Shown: one piece after another, positions 9,807 to 19,843 of the stretch
How the letters are laid out: the number at the start of each line of letters is the position of its first letter
Numbering within the stretch: position 1 is the first letter of the stretch
NCBI GenBank assembly: GCA_905221615.1
Contig: CAJNDT010006019.1
Span: forward strand, 186,001 to 250,000
From: Symbiodinium sp. CCMP2592
Lineage: Eukaryota > Sar > Dinophyceae > Suessiales > Symbiodiniaceae
DNA length: 64,000 nt
Reading direction: 5' to 3'
The notes under the pieces: model-generated
What the model saw: only the letters and a program-made list of their open reading frames with translations
The model's database searches: none
What the model was told of the DNA's origin: nothing
Made by a program: the position numbers and the translations under genes

Positions 9807-11041
9807 GTGCCGACTCTCGATTGGCTTCAGCTACTTCAAGCTCCGATGTCGGATCTCTCCGACAACTCCTCGGAATGGCGGCGGAGGGTCTAAGATTTGG
9901 CGCAGTTTGCGTACCGGAGTGGTCGGCGGCTACCCCAATGGAACGACTGGCAAAGGAGGTTTGCCCGGCTTAACTGCTGCGCAGGATTGATGATATTGTC
10001 GGCCTGTGCGAACAGAATGCAACTATTGCGCTGAGTTTGGTACTGGCAAAGGTTTCAGCCAGCAAGCATGCGTGTCCAACTGCCCAAAAGTGCAAGCACC
10101 GCGAAACAGACTCCCGCTACCGTCGCGGTCACGGTGCGCTGCGGAGCTCAGCAGCAGCTTGAGTTTGGTCCGCACCCGCATCCTCCGCAGCTTCCTTGCC
10201 GTTGCCTTCCTCGTCCACGTCCATGGCAGGGTATGGGCGTGCACTGAGCGCGGCTGCCTCCACTTCTTTGCAAGCCTTGTCAAGCACGATCAAGGACTGC
10301 TTGCCCCAGCAACCCTACCCGATGAACTTTTCAAGAATTCCGGCAACCTCACGTGACTCCACAACTGTCACCTGCATACGTAGGCGATCTGGGGGTGCGC
10401 TCCGAGAACATGAAGCCAGAAAGAATATATCACATGGAGATGGGGCGACACGTGATCCGAAAAGCTTCGAGCTCGGTCGTGCAGGAAGGTCGACATCGTG
10501 CGCATGATAGGCAAACCAGCCTTCGGACTTAGCAAGGCTCATCCGATTGGGCACAAATTGTCTCGATAATGCTCGGTGCATTAATCGAAGCTGACGCAGG
10601 TCAGCTCACGTGTGCCGTGACATGCAAACTTCAGAGCCCCCAGGCCAAGCAACTCGTAAGAGGTGCAGGCCATGTCAGCGGTGCAGCCCCACATGGATAT
10701 TGATACATCCTGAATCTCAGGGCACTTGGTCAGCTTCACGGTGGAGTGCCGGGCAAGTTCCATGAGCCGCTCCCGCACATCATCGGTAGCAGGAGCCGCG
10801 CAATGAGAATAGCCTTCCTGCGCACCGGCCGACTTGGCGACATTCGCCTGGGCCAGGACCAGAGTTCAAGTCTTAAGTCGTCCCGAGGCGACACGTGAGA
10901 ATCAAGCGGACCTTTGAACGGTGGAGCTTCTTGGTACGCCCCTCAAATCCAAGAAGTATCCCCGCTAATGGCTTTGAAATGGCCCGGATTACTGCCAGCA
11001 TGTCATGCGATGGCAAAAAGATACCGACTTCCTAATCGGCT
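9807..11041. other. No assignable gene
   Basis: Short ORFs occur on both strands. Two on the minus strand (10581-10315 and 10778-10581) look mildly protein-like but match nothing I know and could be exons of the 11-kb minus gene. No repeat or RNA gene was recognised. Confidence 0.3.
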
Positions 11042-11980
11042 TCATCTAGTGTGTGAGTTCAAGACCTTCGCGGCCTGCTTTCGACTCCTCCTCCTGACAT
11101 CTGTGATGATGAACGGCTTCTTGAAGTAGTGCTTCCCGGCCCGGTACTCTTCGCTGTTCTTGTACTCCTGCGACTCTTTCCGTTTTACGGCAGCAGCTCG
11201 CTCTTTGTTGGCCACCTGCTCTTTGCTAGTGGACCTCAACAGGCCTTCCAGCCATACGACTTGCCGCTGCAAGCCTACCTGCTTTGCCTCGGCTGGAAGC
11301 TCAGGCAGGTCTGCCGCCAGATCGCAAGGGACAGCGGCGGTACTCACAAGGTTGATGTGCTCGCGAAGAGTGTTGCTGATATTGAACCGCATGTCGCGGT
11401 CTAAGCTGCTTTTTGCCAAGCTAACACATTCACCCTCCAACACCTGAGCCGTCTCTTTGTCAAGCCACCTGTTGGGAATGTCCACGTGCAAAACATGCTT
11501 AAAATTGTTGCTCATGTCTCGGATTCTTCTCGTCATAGGATCTAAGTACCGGTCCGGTAGGGAGAAAAACGACAGTTTGCAGGGAAAGCCAACGTCGAGT
11601 GCGTTCGTGGGCTTTAGACAAAGCAAGAACTGGAGCTGCAACCACAGCACAGGGCGGCCTTCGTGAGGTTTTGGAAGCAAAATGTCGTCTTTACTGTCTC
11701 GATACATCCAATTATCAATCTCCTCCGTGATGCTAATCAGTGATGTCCATAGCCAATACGTAATCTTGGTTGACGCTGTTGACGCTGTGAATCCAACAAT
11801 ATACGCTGACGACGTTGACGCCGTTGACGCCGCTGACGCCGTTAACGTCGTCAACGTCGTCGACGCCGTTGACGCCGCTGACGCCGTTGACGCCGTTAAC
11901 GTCGTCGACGCCGTTGACGCCGCTGACGACGTTAACGTCGTCGACGCCACTGACGCCGTTAACGTCGTCAGGCGCTTCAC
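11042..11980 (-). CDS. Hypothetical protein with repeat-encoded Ser/Thr/Ala-rich N-terminus
   Basis: The frame is open for 312 codons but has no ATG near its 5' end. The first 65 or so codons are written by a 9-bp minisatellite and give runs such as TLTASAASTASTTL. The remaining 240 residues are unique: WLWTSLISITEEIDNWMY, then PKPHEGRPVLWLQLQFLLCL, a charged helical part, and a basic C-terminus (RRRSRKQAAKVLNSHTR). Length and composition suggest a real coding region. The start may lie upstream in another exon, or the repeat may have expanded through an intron boundary. I do not recognise the family; no signal peptide or catalytic motif is evident. The basic tail could bind nucleic acid (inference). 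Confidence 0.4.
   Translation of the reverse strand: MKRLTTLTASVASTTLTSSAASTASTTLTASTASAASTASTTLTTLTASAASTASTSSAYIVGFTASTASTKITYWLWTSLISITEEIDNWMYRDSKDDILLPKPHEGRPVLWLQLQFLLCLKPTNALDVGFPCKLSFFSLPDRYLDPMTRRIRDMSNNFKHVLHVDIPNRWLDKETAQVLEGECVSLAKSSLDRDMRFNISNTLREHINLVSTAAVPCDLAADLPELPAEAKQVGLQRQVVWLEGLLRSTSKEQVANKERAAAVKRKESQEYKNSEEYRAGKHYFKKPFIITDVRRRSRKQAAKVLNSHTR
11763..11970. repeat. GACGCCGTT-type 9-bp minisatellite
   Basis: About 23 units of a 9-bp repeat (GACGCCGTT and GACGTCGTC variants) keep exact 3n phase. The array is open in several frames on both strands. Confidence 0.9.
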
Positions 11981-12359
11981 GTCGTCGCGTCAAACCCCAC
12001 ATCGTCATGTCGCCACGTGCTGCGCTGCAGGAACTCGCGTTGTCAGATCGTCACCGGCTTTTATTGTCGATGTGTCGCCGCGCTCACGCTCAAGCAGGCA
12101 CGTCGGCGCGCGCGCGCGGCGCTGGAATTTCACGTAGTTTTATTGTCTTGGTGTGCCCCGCTAGGTTGCTACTACATAAAGATATACTTGGAATGATTGT
12201 CAACTAAAAAATAAGTAGCTGGATTTCTGTATTCAAGCTTGTTGATATATAGTTTCCATGTCTTGTATTTTGTACAGAACAGCCCACGTTCAAGTAGTCA
12301 CGTTGTCCAAGGCACGTGCCTCAGTGGGTCTCGTGTATAGGGTTAGGGTTTAGGGCGTT

Positions 12360-13113
12360 GGACGATTTTTGTTCACACTGACATTGTTTCCGTAATTTGT
12401 GGCCAGCAACGACAAATGTAGACAAATTGGTATTGGTCTCTTTCGTCCATGTCATCAAGTCAAATTCTAGCATATCACACCAAATGAGCTTGGCAAACCC
12501 TGCGTGCGCCCATGTGACATCGACATCTCCACCTACGCCAGCTTGGCTGCCACTTGAGTTTTCTGGGGTTTTAAACGAGGTTTAAGGATTTCTCATGGTT
12601 CTACACGTATGAAGACCTCACAGCGGAACCCTCAGACCCAATCCTTTTCCCACGCTAAGGATTCAATTAATTTTGCCGACTGTCCTTACCTACGCTGCTC
12701 TGTTGACCAGAAGCTACAAGCCTTGGAGACCTGATGTGGTCATTACTGAGCATCAATGTTCCGCCTGAGCCCAAACATAAAGCACACAACTTATACAGTC
12801 TAAGGATATGTCTAGAGGTCCCTACTCGCCACTAGGAAGAACAAAAATAAAACAGAAATCCTAAGGAACAGCTAGGATACTCGGCAAGCACTACGGTTCT
12901 TTGAGGGCTCTGGCTTTCGAGATGTCGATGTCACAGGGGCACACGCAGGATTTACCGAGCTCATTTGGTGCGACCGATATGCTAGAATAACCCAACGTCT
13001 CGACATATGACTTGATGATATGTGGACGAAAGAGACCAATACCAATTTGTCTACATTTGTCGTTGCTGGCCACAAAATTACGGAAACAACGTCAGTGTGA
13101 ACAAAAATTGTCC
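12360..13113. repeat. Long inverted repeat (fold-back element)
   Basis: The left arm (12360-12528) and right arm (12919-13113) are reverse complements with few mismatches. The outer end reads GGACGATTTTTGTTCACACT on the left against GGACAATTTTTGTTCACACT from the right. The right arm has about 25 extra bases near 12990. The 390-bp spacer has no gene. No obvious target-site duplication was found. A telomere-like patch (TAGGGTTAGGGTTTAGGG) lies immediately outside the left arm at about 12338-12355. Confidence 0.85.
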
Positions 13114-13607
13114 CATCGAGCTCACAGTCAGCCACCATCACGGGACCTGCATGTAGGTTTAAGTTTACAGTGTGGGCAGGGCCCTGTTGTTTTATGTGGT
13201 ACTGTTACTGTCTTGAGATATAAACAATGTGCATACTCTCCACATTACCAGCACTACCCACCGCTGACGACGTCGACGCACCCTGAAGCTCCAATAAGCT
13301 TTAAATAAGGTGACATGCTTAAGTTTCCCTACCAGGCGTAAATCTCATGCTTATATAAAGCTTTAAACTCTTTTTAAAGCTTATAACCTTTATTTAAACA
13401 TTATAAAAGGTGTTTTAATGAAAATTTAAAGCTTTCAGCTTTAAATAAACATGAAAAGTACGTCTCTTAATTAAGGCTGACAGCTTTCAATTAAAACAAC
13501 AAGTTTGACAGATTTTGCTGGAGGCAGGCTCCAGAAAATTGCCGTTAACCCTATCCTAAATCCTAAAATCAATCAAAGCATGCAGTCGATCACTCGCTCG
13601 ATCATTT
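13114..13607. other. AT-rich spacer with AAAGCTTTAAA words
   Basis: From 13295 to 13500 the sequence is AT-rich, with repeated TTTAAAGC / AGCTTTAAA words that can pair locally. It lies 3' of the transposase-like gene. No gene was seen. Confidence 0.5.
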
Positions 13608-15344
13608 TCAAGCAGCTGGCACAGGCAGGGTGTTTCTGGCTTTGAACTTGTCCAGGACAAGCTGGGAAGAGTTTCCCGGAGTGTTGTGGCCGCCTTTGGC
13701 CCTTACCATGGCTGCAGTAGCTCCTCCGAAATCTTCATCTCTATAGCACCAGATGTCCTTTGGACATGTAGGGCTCTGCGAAAGGTGCAGGAGGAGGTGA
13801 AGCTTCGGTTTAACTCGCCAGGCGATATTGTCACCAAAGTGATCCCTCAAAGACACATACTGCAAAGCAAACCTTCTGACCTCTCGCTCCATGAGGCTGG
13901 GGTCGTAGGGCTCGACATCCAGAGCAGCATAGCATGCCAAAAGCAAAGAGATGCAAGCCAAAACTGCCGAATCCAGATCCCCTGAGCTGTCCAAAAACTT
14001 TCGGCACACAGCATCCAAAATAGGTATCAACTTTCTGGTTTCTGCACCTTTGGCTTTGAGCTTTGGAGCTTTTCCAGCTTCCTTGCGATACATGGTCTCT
14101 GTCAATGTGGCCAGTCGATCGGATGCGACACCCTGGTTCTTGTACTCCTGCGAAATCTCTTTGTAGAGCTCTGCAGTTCGCTTGGTAATATTGGAACCAG
14201 GCATCTTGCTTTGCAGGTGGTACAGAACATTCCCAGCAGCATCTGCAGCACAACCCAAATCCATAATATGCAGCCAATCCAACCTGATGACCTTGAGACA
14301 AAAATTTGGAAACTGCCACACAGCACTCATGAACCTGTGCTCCTCCCAGCACCTCATGATAAAGGTCTCCTGATCAAAATATTGATGTCTCCAGGAGGCC
14401 TGCAAATCCACCTCGTGCACTTTATCAGGTGTCATGGGACAAAGCCAGCAGCAACCATTGTTTTCGTTGTGTGCTGGCAGGGAAAGGGTATCCTTGAACA
14501 TTTTCCAGTCGCCCCTGATTTGTGTCAAACAAGCAACTGGCAAATCTGACCCAGCTAGACGAAGACGTGCCTTGTCGACCCGTAAATCGAAGGGGCTGCC
14601 ATCATGCCTTCGAGAAGGATACCTTCCAAGAGCCAGCTGCTCGAAACTCCACACCAAAACCTTCATGGCTGCATCCATGGTACACTTCTTGGCTTCAAAC
14701 ATCTTCTTCAGACAGAACAGCGGCACTCGAAGGCCAGGAATGGATGGGAAACTTAGAGCTATAACTTCCAAGCTTTGGGACCTGTCCCAATTGCAAGGCA
14801 CCCCGTCATTCCAGAGCCCCAGTGGCAGAATTGTCGCTGGATCTCTCGCTGGCTGGCACGACAAAGAAAACTTCTCAATCAGCTCAGCATCCTCTTGCAG
14901 CACATCCTGGCTCAGGATCCAGGCTGAGTCACCAAATTCAAAAAGCTTCCCCAGAATTTCATGGGGAAGCAAAAACGGCAAGGAGACCTGGCGGTTCTCC
15001 TGCAGCTTGGGGTCATGCAGCTCTATGTCGGCATAGTAGCAGTCTGGCCAGTGGGACCCCTTCAACATTTTCCTTCTTAGGCTTCTGGCTGCATTCTTGT
15101 CTTGTACAGCGGCCAAGTCGTCCACACCACTGGCACCAGAAGATTGAGCATCCTTGAAAAGGGAAGCTGTCCTGGCAGCTGTGATCTGCCCAGACAAAAA
15201 AGCATCCGAAAGATTGGCCCGAAACCTTTTCTTCTCAGGCACGTCTTCCTCATTGTAACCACGACTGTTCTTGGAGTACATGGCTTCACATGCAGCTCCA
15301 GAAGTGAAACAAACTTCAGAAACTTGAGCACCTATACCCTGCAC
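13608..15344 (-). CDS. DDE-transposase-like protein (Plavaka/CACTA-like pattern)
   Basis: The frame is open for 578 codons. The first ATG is codon 22 (MYSKNSRGYN). The sequence just upstream ends in TGTGCAG followed by GG, which looks like an intron acceptor, so an earlier exon is likely. Candidate catalytic acids are D170 in LWNDGVPC, D346 in RLDWLHIMDLG and D536-D538 in YRDEDFGG. A Cys pair with a further Cys (CCWLC, 288-292) sits between the first two, and KPKLHLLLHL (from 512) precedes the last. This order, D, Cys cluster, D-x2-H, H-rich strand, acid, resembles Plavaka/CACTA-type DDE transposases and a large dinoflagellate multi-copy family. The ORF is uninterrupted. The companion gene at 15624-16755 lies upstream on the same strand. 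Exact superfamily placement is uncertain. Confidence 0.5.
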   Translation of the reverse strand: MQGIGAQVSEVCFTSGAACEAMYSKNSRGYNEEDVPEKKRFRANLSDAFLSGQITAARTASLFKDAQSSGASGVDDLAAVQDKNAARSLRRKMLKGSHWPDCYYADIELHDPKLQENRQVSLPFLLPHEILGKLFEFGDSAWILSQDVLQEDAELIEKFSLSCQPARDPATILPLGLWNDGVPCNWDRSQSLEVIALSFPSIPGLRVPLFCLKKMFEAKKCTMDAAMKVLVWSFEQLALGRYPSRRHDGSPFDLRVDKARLRLAGSDLPVACLTQIRGDWKMFKDTLSLPAHNENNGCCWLCPMTPDKVHEVDLQASWRHQYFDQETFIMRCWEEHRFMSAVWQFPNFCLKVIRLDWLHIMDLGCAADAAGNVLYHLQSKMPGSNITKRTAELYKEISQEYKNQGVASDRLATLTETMYRKEAGKAPKLKAKGAETRKLIPILDAVCRKFLDSSGDLDSAVLACISLLLACYAALDVEPYDPSLMEREVRRFALQYVSLRDHFGDNIAWRVKPKLHLLLHLSQSPTCPKDIWCYRDEDFGGATAAMVRAKGGHNTPGNSSQLVLDKFKARNTLPVPAA

Positions 15345-15623
15345 AGCAAGCTAGCACAGTTGTCGGCTGAAGTCTGCGAGCTGCTGCTGCACTCGCCCTT
15401 TTGCATGCAAAGGGCCCTGTCTGCAGCTCGAGAAGATCGACCTTGGCTGCAAGCAGAAAACATTCAGCAAAAGCTTGAAAGACAATATGTAGTGCATGCT
15501 ATTCGCGGCTGCAAAGCACTGTTTTTTTTTAAGTTCGCCTGCCGTGGATCGCCTCAAAGCTGCTTTCGCAAAACTGCAGCAAAATGCTGCTTGCATGATA
15601 TCCAGATCCATGCTCGGTGGATC

Positions 15624-16755
15624 CTAGGCCTGCCAGCCCTTAACCTTCTTCAGCAGCAACTTCACATTGTCAAGATGCTCATTGGCATTGCGATTCCACT
15701 GCTCCATGTCGGCTTTCTCGTTCTTGCAGGCTGCCTCGTCCATCGTGGGAAGCTTGCGATCCAGCAGGACCTGGATCTTTCGAAGATCCTCCACAAACTT
15801 CTTCAGAGCATCCAGGGTAACCCGGACCTCCGGCGCTTTGCTAGCGAGCTTGGGGCAATTCTCGAGAGCAATGCATTCCGAGCTCAACTCTCCATGCTTG
15901 GCATCCAAGCTCTTGGCTGCATTGTTGGCCACTTTGCTCAAGTTGCTCAGCTCGGCCCGCTCGGGGTGCTCCAACTTCACCTCACCCTTGGTGTTCTGCA
16001 GGCTTTTCATCTCCTTCGCTGCTAGGCTAGCACTCATTTCGAAGGTGCCTGACTCGGTCGATCGGGTTGCATCTTTGCTTTCCACCAAGGTCCGGTAAAA
16101 GTACCGGCAGAGCTCGGGCATCTTGTGCTTCACCAGGTTCCTCTCGTGCCCCCAGAAATCCTCGGATTCCTGGAGCAAACCCTCCAGCAACTCCTTCTGC
16201 CTCTTCTCTGGGAAGTCGCTGATCTTGAGGCCATTCAGGCCAAAAATTCGCGACCTCAGCGACATTGCAAAACAAAACATTAAAAACAAAATGACCAAGC
16301 AACCTATATAAAATAAAATCTAAGAGTCGCTGTCATCATGCCCTTGATAGAGACATCCTCCTCGGCTTCCTCCTTCACAACCTTCTTGGTGTACTGGCCC
16401 ACCCACTTCAAGTCCTTAAGGCCATTCTTCTGGTAGGCAGCGATGAATCCCTTTCGGTCCGAGTCGGCGATCTGCCGGTAGGCCTGGCACATGCAATACC
16501 CACAAAAAAATGTAATGCATAGCAAGTGGAGAATTGCAACCCGGCCTCCAGCACTTGCTGGGCTTCGCTCTGGCACTCCCCACTCTTGTTTCTCACGGGG
16601 TCGGCTTTGTACTTCACAAGATTCAGCATCCTCTGAATGCTGGCTTTCATCTCCACCGGTGTGGGATCATCTCCAATCACCAAGGCACCGGACTTGGCCC
16701 TCTTAGTTTTCGGCTCCGTCTTCGGAGCAGCCTTGGCCTTATTCTTTGGGGCCAT
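15624..16755 (-). CDS. Multi-exon basic/helical protein of unknown function
   Basis: Exon 1 starts at the ATG at 16755 (MAPKNKAKAAPKTEP, Lys-rich) and runs to about 16552. Exon 2 starts after CCAG near 16482 (AYRQIADSDRKGFIAAYQKN) and continues through LKWVGQYTKKVVKEEAEEDV to about 16335. Exon 3 (about 16264 to the stop at 15624) carries RIFGLNGLKISDFPEKRQKE, WGHERNLVKHKMPELCRYFY and long amphipathic helices. The reading frame changes between exons, which supports splicing. The short segments between exons are AT-rich and hold stops. I do not recognise a catalytic domain. The Lys-rich N-terminus suggests a nuclear protein. It lies directly upstream of the transposase-like gene on the same strand and may be its partner (inference). 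Confidence 0.5.
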
Positions 16756-16932
16756 GATGCCAAAAGGGCAACTGTACAAAAGGCTCCAGTTATTTAAACT
16801 ATTTTTGATCTGGAGCCACAAAATCGAAAGTGTGTTTTGATGCATTTGTTTATCATGCTGTGACAAAACGATGCAGCATATCACTGTTGCACCTGTGGCC
16901 CGGACACATGGTATCTGCAGCACATGCAGCAA

Positions 16933-17700
16933 GACACCTGAGGGTTTTGCTTTAGGGTTTCAAGCTTCAGGGATTAGAGGATTTGGGTTTCTGTAAGGGT
17001 TAACATAGATCCAAAGTATAGAGGTTCTACAAGGTAAGGGTGTTTATGTATATATGTCTAGATGTATGTGTATATATATATATATATATGTCCATTAATA
17101 TATACATATATATATATAGATTATGATACTAATTCTTTTTAAGGTTTTAGTACATATATATATATATATATCATATATTTTATATATGAGTATATACTAT
17201 ATTAAATGACGATCGATATTATACTTATAGATGACGATAAGTTCATGTACATCACACTATACATGCTTGTTACACCATTACATCATTATATCACAGTAAC
17301 ATTCACATGTTACTGTGATATGATGATGTAATGATGCCCCCACATAAAATTAAACTGGAACCCAAAACCTGCTAGGGCCAGAAGCCTTCTGAACATACTG
17401 GGCGATCCCTGAAACCCACACCTTTGAATCCTCAGCATGTACACCACCAATTCACCTAAACCACTATACAACTGGAGCAACCCCCACCTTGCACAACCTT
17501 TATCCATGAGCCTTTGGAACACCTAGAACCTGTGCCACCGAACATATAGACCCTGGAAGATTGTCCTGAAACAACCCAGACCGTAGCCGCACAGCAGCAA
17601 GATCTTTGTATTGTAGGTTTCCTGGAGCCACAGCCTCCAGTTAAAAAGTTTAATAATTTGGTACACAGCTTATAGTGTCTTATATATACAGCACTACGTT
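16933..17700. other. AT-rich intergenic region with (TA)n tracts
   Basis: Several TA microsatellites lie between 17060 and 17200 and a long hairpin at 17276-17333. Telomere-like fragments (GCTTTAGGGTTTC) occur near 16950. No gene is apparent; the 70-codon minus ORF at 17310-17522 is not supported. Confidence 0.6.
17276..17333. repeat. 27-bp-arm hairpin with 4-nt loop
   Basis: The arms are 17276-17302 and 17307-17333. They are complementary except for one position; the loop is TCAC. The arm includes ATCACAGTAACAT. Confidence 0.9.
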
Positions 17701-17800
17701 TTCAACCGGTTGAAATTTCAACCGGTTGAAAAAGCCACCCCACCACTTAATCAAAAGCACAAGCCATTTTGCAACCGGTTGAAATTTCAACCCTTTTTCA
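17701..17800. repeat. TTCAACCGGTTGAA palindromes
   Basis: The 14-bp palindrome TTCAACCGGTTGAA occurs at 17701-17714 and 17717-17730. A third partial copy (CAACCGGTTG) is at 17772-17781. A repeated perfect dyad could be a protein-binding site or a mini-hairpin family. Confidence 0.75.
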
Positions 17801-17839
17801 ACCCTTGCAACATTATAATAATTCTATAACACTGATTGT

Positions 17840-18350
17840 AAACATTAAAGCTTCAACCTTGAACCCAAACCCTAAACCTCAACCCTTATGCCTTAAACCC
17901 TAAACTTGGTAAAACCGAAAACCAAAAACCCTAAACCCTAAAAGCTTCAACCCCTACACCCCTGAACCCGGGCCCTCAAACCCTAAACCTAACCTTTAAA
18001 CACTGGAACCCTAAACCCTAAAAACACCAAACCCTAAACCCTTAACCCCTCAACCTGTAAACCCTGAAACCTTAAACCCCAAAAACCTCTAACCCTAAAC
18101 CCTTAACCCCTCAACCTGTAACCCTTAAACCCTAAACCCTAAAAACCTCTAACCCTAAACCCTTAAACCCTGAACCCCTAAACCCCTGAACCTTTAAATC
18201 CTTAGACCCTAAACCCTGAAAGCCTTAAACCCTAAACCCTTGAACCCCCAAACCCCTCAACCCTTAAACCCTAAACCCTTGAAACCTTAAGCCCTTAACC
18301 CTTAAACCCTAAACCCTTATATTGCCTTTAACCCTTAAACCCTAATCCGC
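17840..18350. repeat. Degenerate telomere-like tract (CCCTAAA)n
   Basis: About 500 bp consist of variants of AACCCTAAACCC mixed with AACCCCTGAACCC and AACCCTTAAACCC. This is the C-rich strand of the TTTAGGG repeat reported for plants and dinoflagellates. The strong degeneracy argues for an old interstitial tract rather than a functional chromosome end. Confidence 0.8.
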
Positions 18351-18646
18351 CGGTGCCTCGACACCCATGATGGGGATGCCCAGCCAACCTGCAATACAAA
18401 GAAGCTGCAAACACAACAAAAAAAACTGCACTGCATGCTACAGACTGCACACCATGCACTCTGAGGCCAAGACCATTGTTCAGGAGTTCCAAGGAACTCC
18501 TGCCAAAAAGCATGGATGATGAAACCCTGAAAACAACAGCACCACATGCCACTGAAAACGGCTCCAACACTAACACTTCTTTTCTGCACGATCGCTCTGA
18601 TCATCATCGCCCTGGAAGATGCATTCTGCACAGGGGGTGAAACACA
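18351..18646. other. 3' flank of the zinc-motif gene with hairpin
   Basis: Contains the perfect hairpin CAGGAGTTCC-AA-GGAACTCCTG at 18481-18502. Its stem matches the hairpins in the adjacent gene's introns. No gene assigned. Confidence 0.6.
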
Positions 18647-19843
18647 TCACTCCTCATCCCTCTTTCTCTTATTCTTGCCCTCCTCCGAATCGCCCTTGCC
18701 ATCCTCCTCCTCATCGTCCACATCCATGCCGGGCTCCTCCTCATCCGGCTTAACCTCCTCGATAATTGGCCCTGGGCCCGCCGCCGGCGGCGGCATCGGC
18801 GGCTGCCCCGCCATCCCGGCTCCAATGGCCGCAAGCAACCCGGCGATGACATCTGCAGGGGAAAACAAAAAACTGGAGTTCCAAAAAAACTCCAGCGAAA
18901 AATCTATAATAAAAAATTTTATTACAACTTATCATAATATATATCCCTGCCTGAGGATCCGGAGGCACCTGAGCTCCGAAAGAAATTGATGTTGATTGCC
19001 GGCACCGGTGGCTGAATCACTCTCGGATACGTCCTGGGGATCAAAGCCTTCCCCACAGTCTCGGCCTTGATGGGCGTCTTGTCCTGAAAGGCCCTCGGGA
19101 TGCCCTTGCTGATAGGCGGCTTCAGCGGCTTCGGCTCCGATGGCACCTTGGGCGGCTTCGGCTCCGAGGGCTTCTCCTTAGCTGTATATATACATGGAGT
19201 CCCAAAATAGAACTCCAGAAAAAATTATTGAAGCTGAGATTCTGCACGGATGGTACCCGGTCCCTTCGTGAAGCCCCGTTGGACTCCTCGCAGCCGACGG
19301 TTGATCCCCTTATTCTTCTTCTTCTTGCCCTTCTTGCTGGGATCCTTGGCCTCCTTGGCCTCCTTGGCCTCCTGGGCTTCCTTGGCCTTGTTCTCCTCGG
19401 CCGCTTTATTGTAGGCCCACCTCATGTTGGAGAGCATCTTCTCGAAGCCCTCAGAATCCTCCATCCAGCTCTTCTCCCGCTGCTTCCCCTTCGCATGATA
19501 CTTCCAGTCCTTCTGGTGGACATAGTACAGGGGGCCTGCAGGGCGGAGCTGCATAAACCCTGATAAAAAAATACGGGAGTCCAAAACGACTCCCGAATAA
19601 AATCGAAAACTTAACACACTTAAGTTTAAATCTTCCTGAAAACAAACCAAGGTGCATGAGGGATTGCTGCATCCTCCTTTTCTCAGATATGCCACCGTTT
19701 TGCACTTACGACACATTCTCAAATCCGGCCCCGGCCGAGCCTCGGCCGGCACGGGCACTGCCGGGTCTTCCACCCGGACCCTCCGACTCCTCGGATTCCT
19801 CCTCCTCCAAATCCACAGCTGCACCGAGCTTGCTCGCCGCCAT
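18647..19843 (-). CDS. Four-exon zinc-motif protein with acidic C-terminus
   Basis: The proposed start is the ATG at 19843 (MAASKLGAAVDLEEEESEE). The zinc segment CRKCKTVAYLRKGGCSNPSC (C-x2-C-x10-C-x4-C) lies in a neighbouring frame, so a one-base shift or an upstream exon is needed. Three GC-AG introns fit the frames: 19536-19655 (joined codon TGC restores the last Cys of the motif), 19177-19245 (phase 0) and 18853-18950 (joined codon GAT). Exon 2 contains YYVHQKDWKYHAKGKQ and a Lys/Glu/Ala repeat (EAKEAKEAKDPSKKGKK). Exon 3 is Pro/Lys-rich. Exon 4 ends in an acidic tail with a basic patch (KNKRKRDEE). It is probably a nuclear nucleic-acid-binding protein; the family is not recognised. Each intron carries a related GGAGT/ACTCC hairpin. 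Confidence 0.55.

Noticed and set aside
17310-17522. 70-codon minus ORF
   Set aside because: Starts inside a hairpin, has no protein-like composition and no neighbour support.
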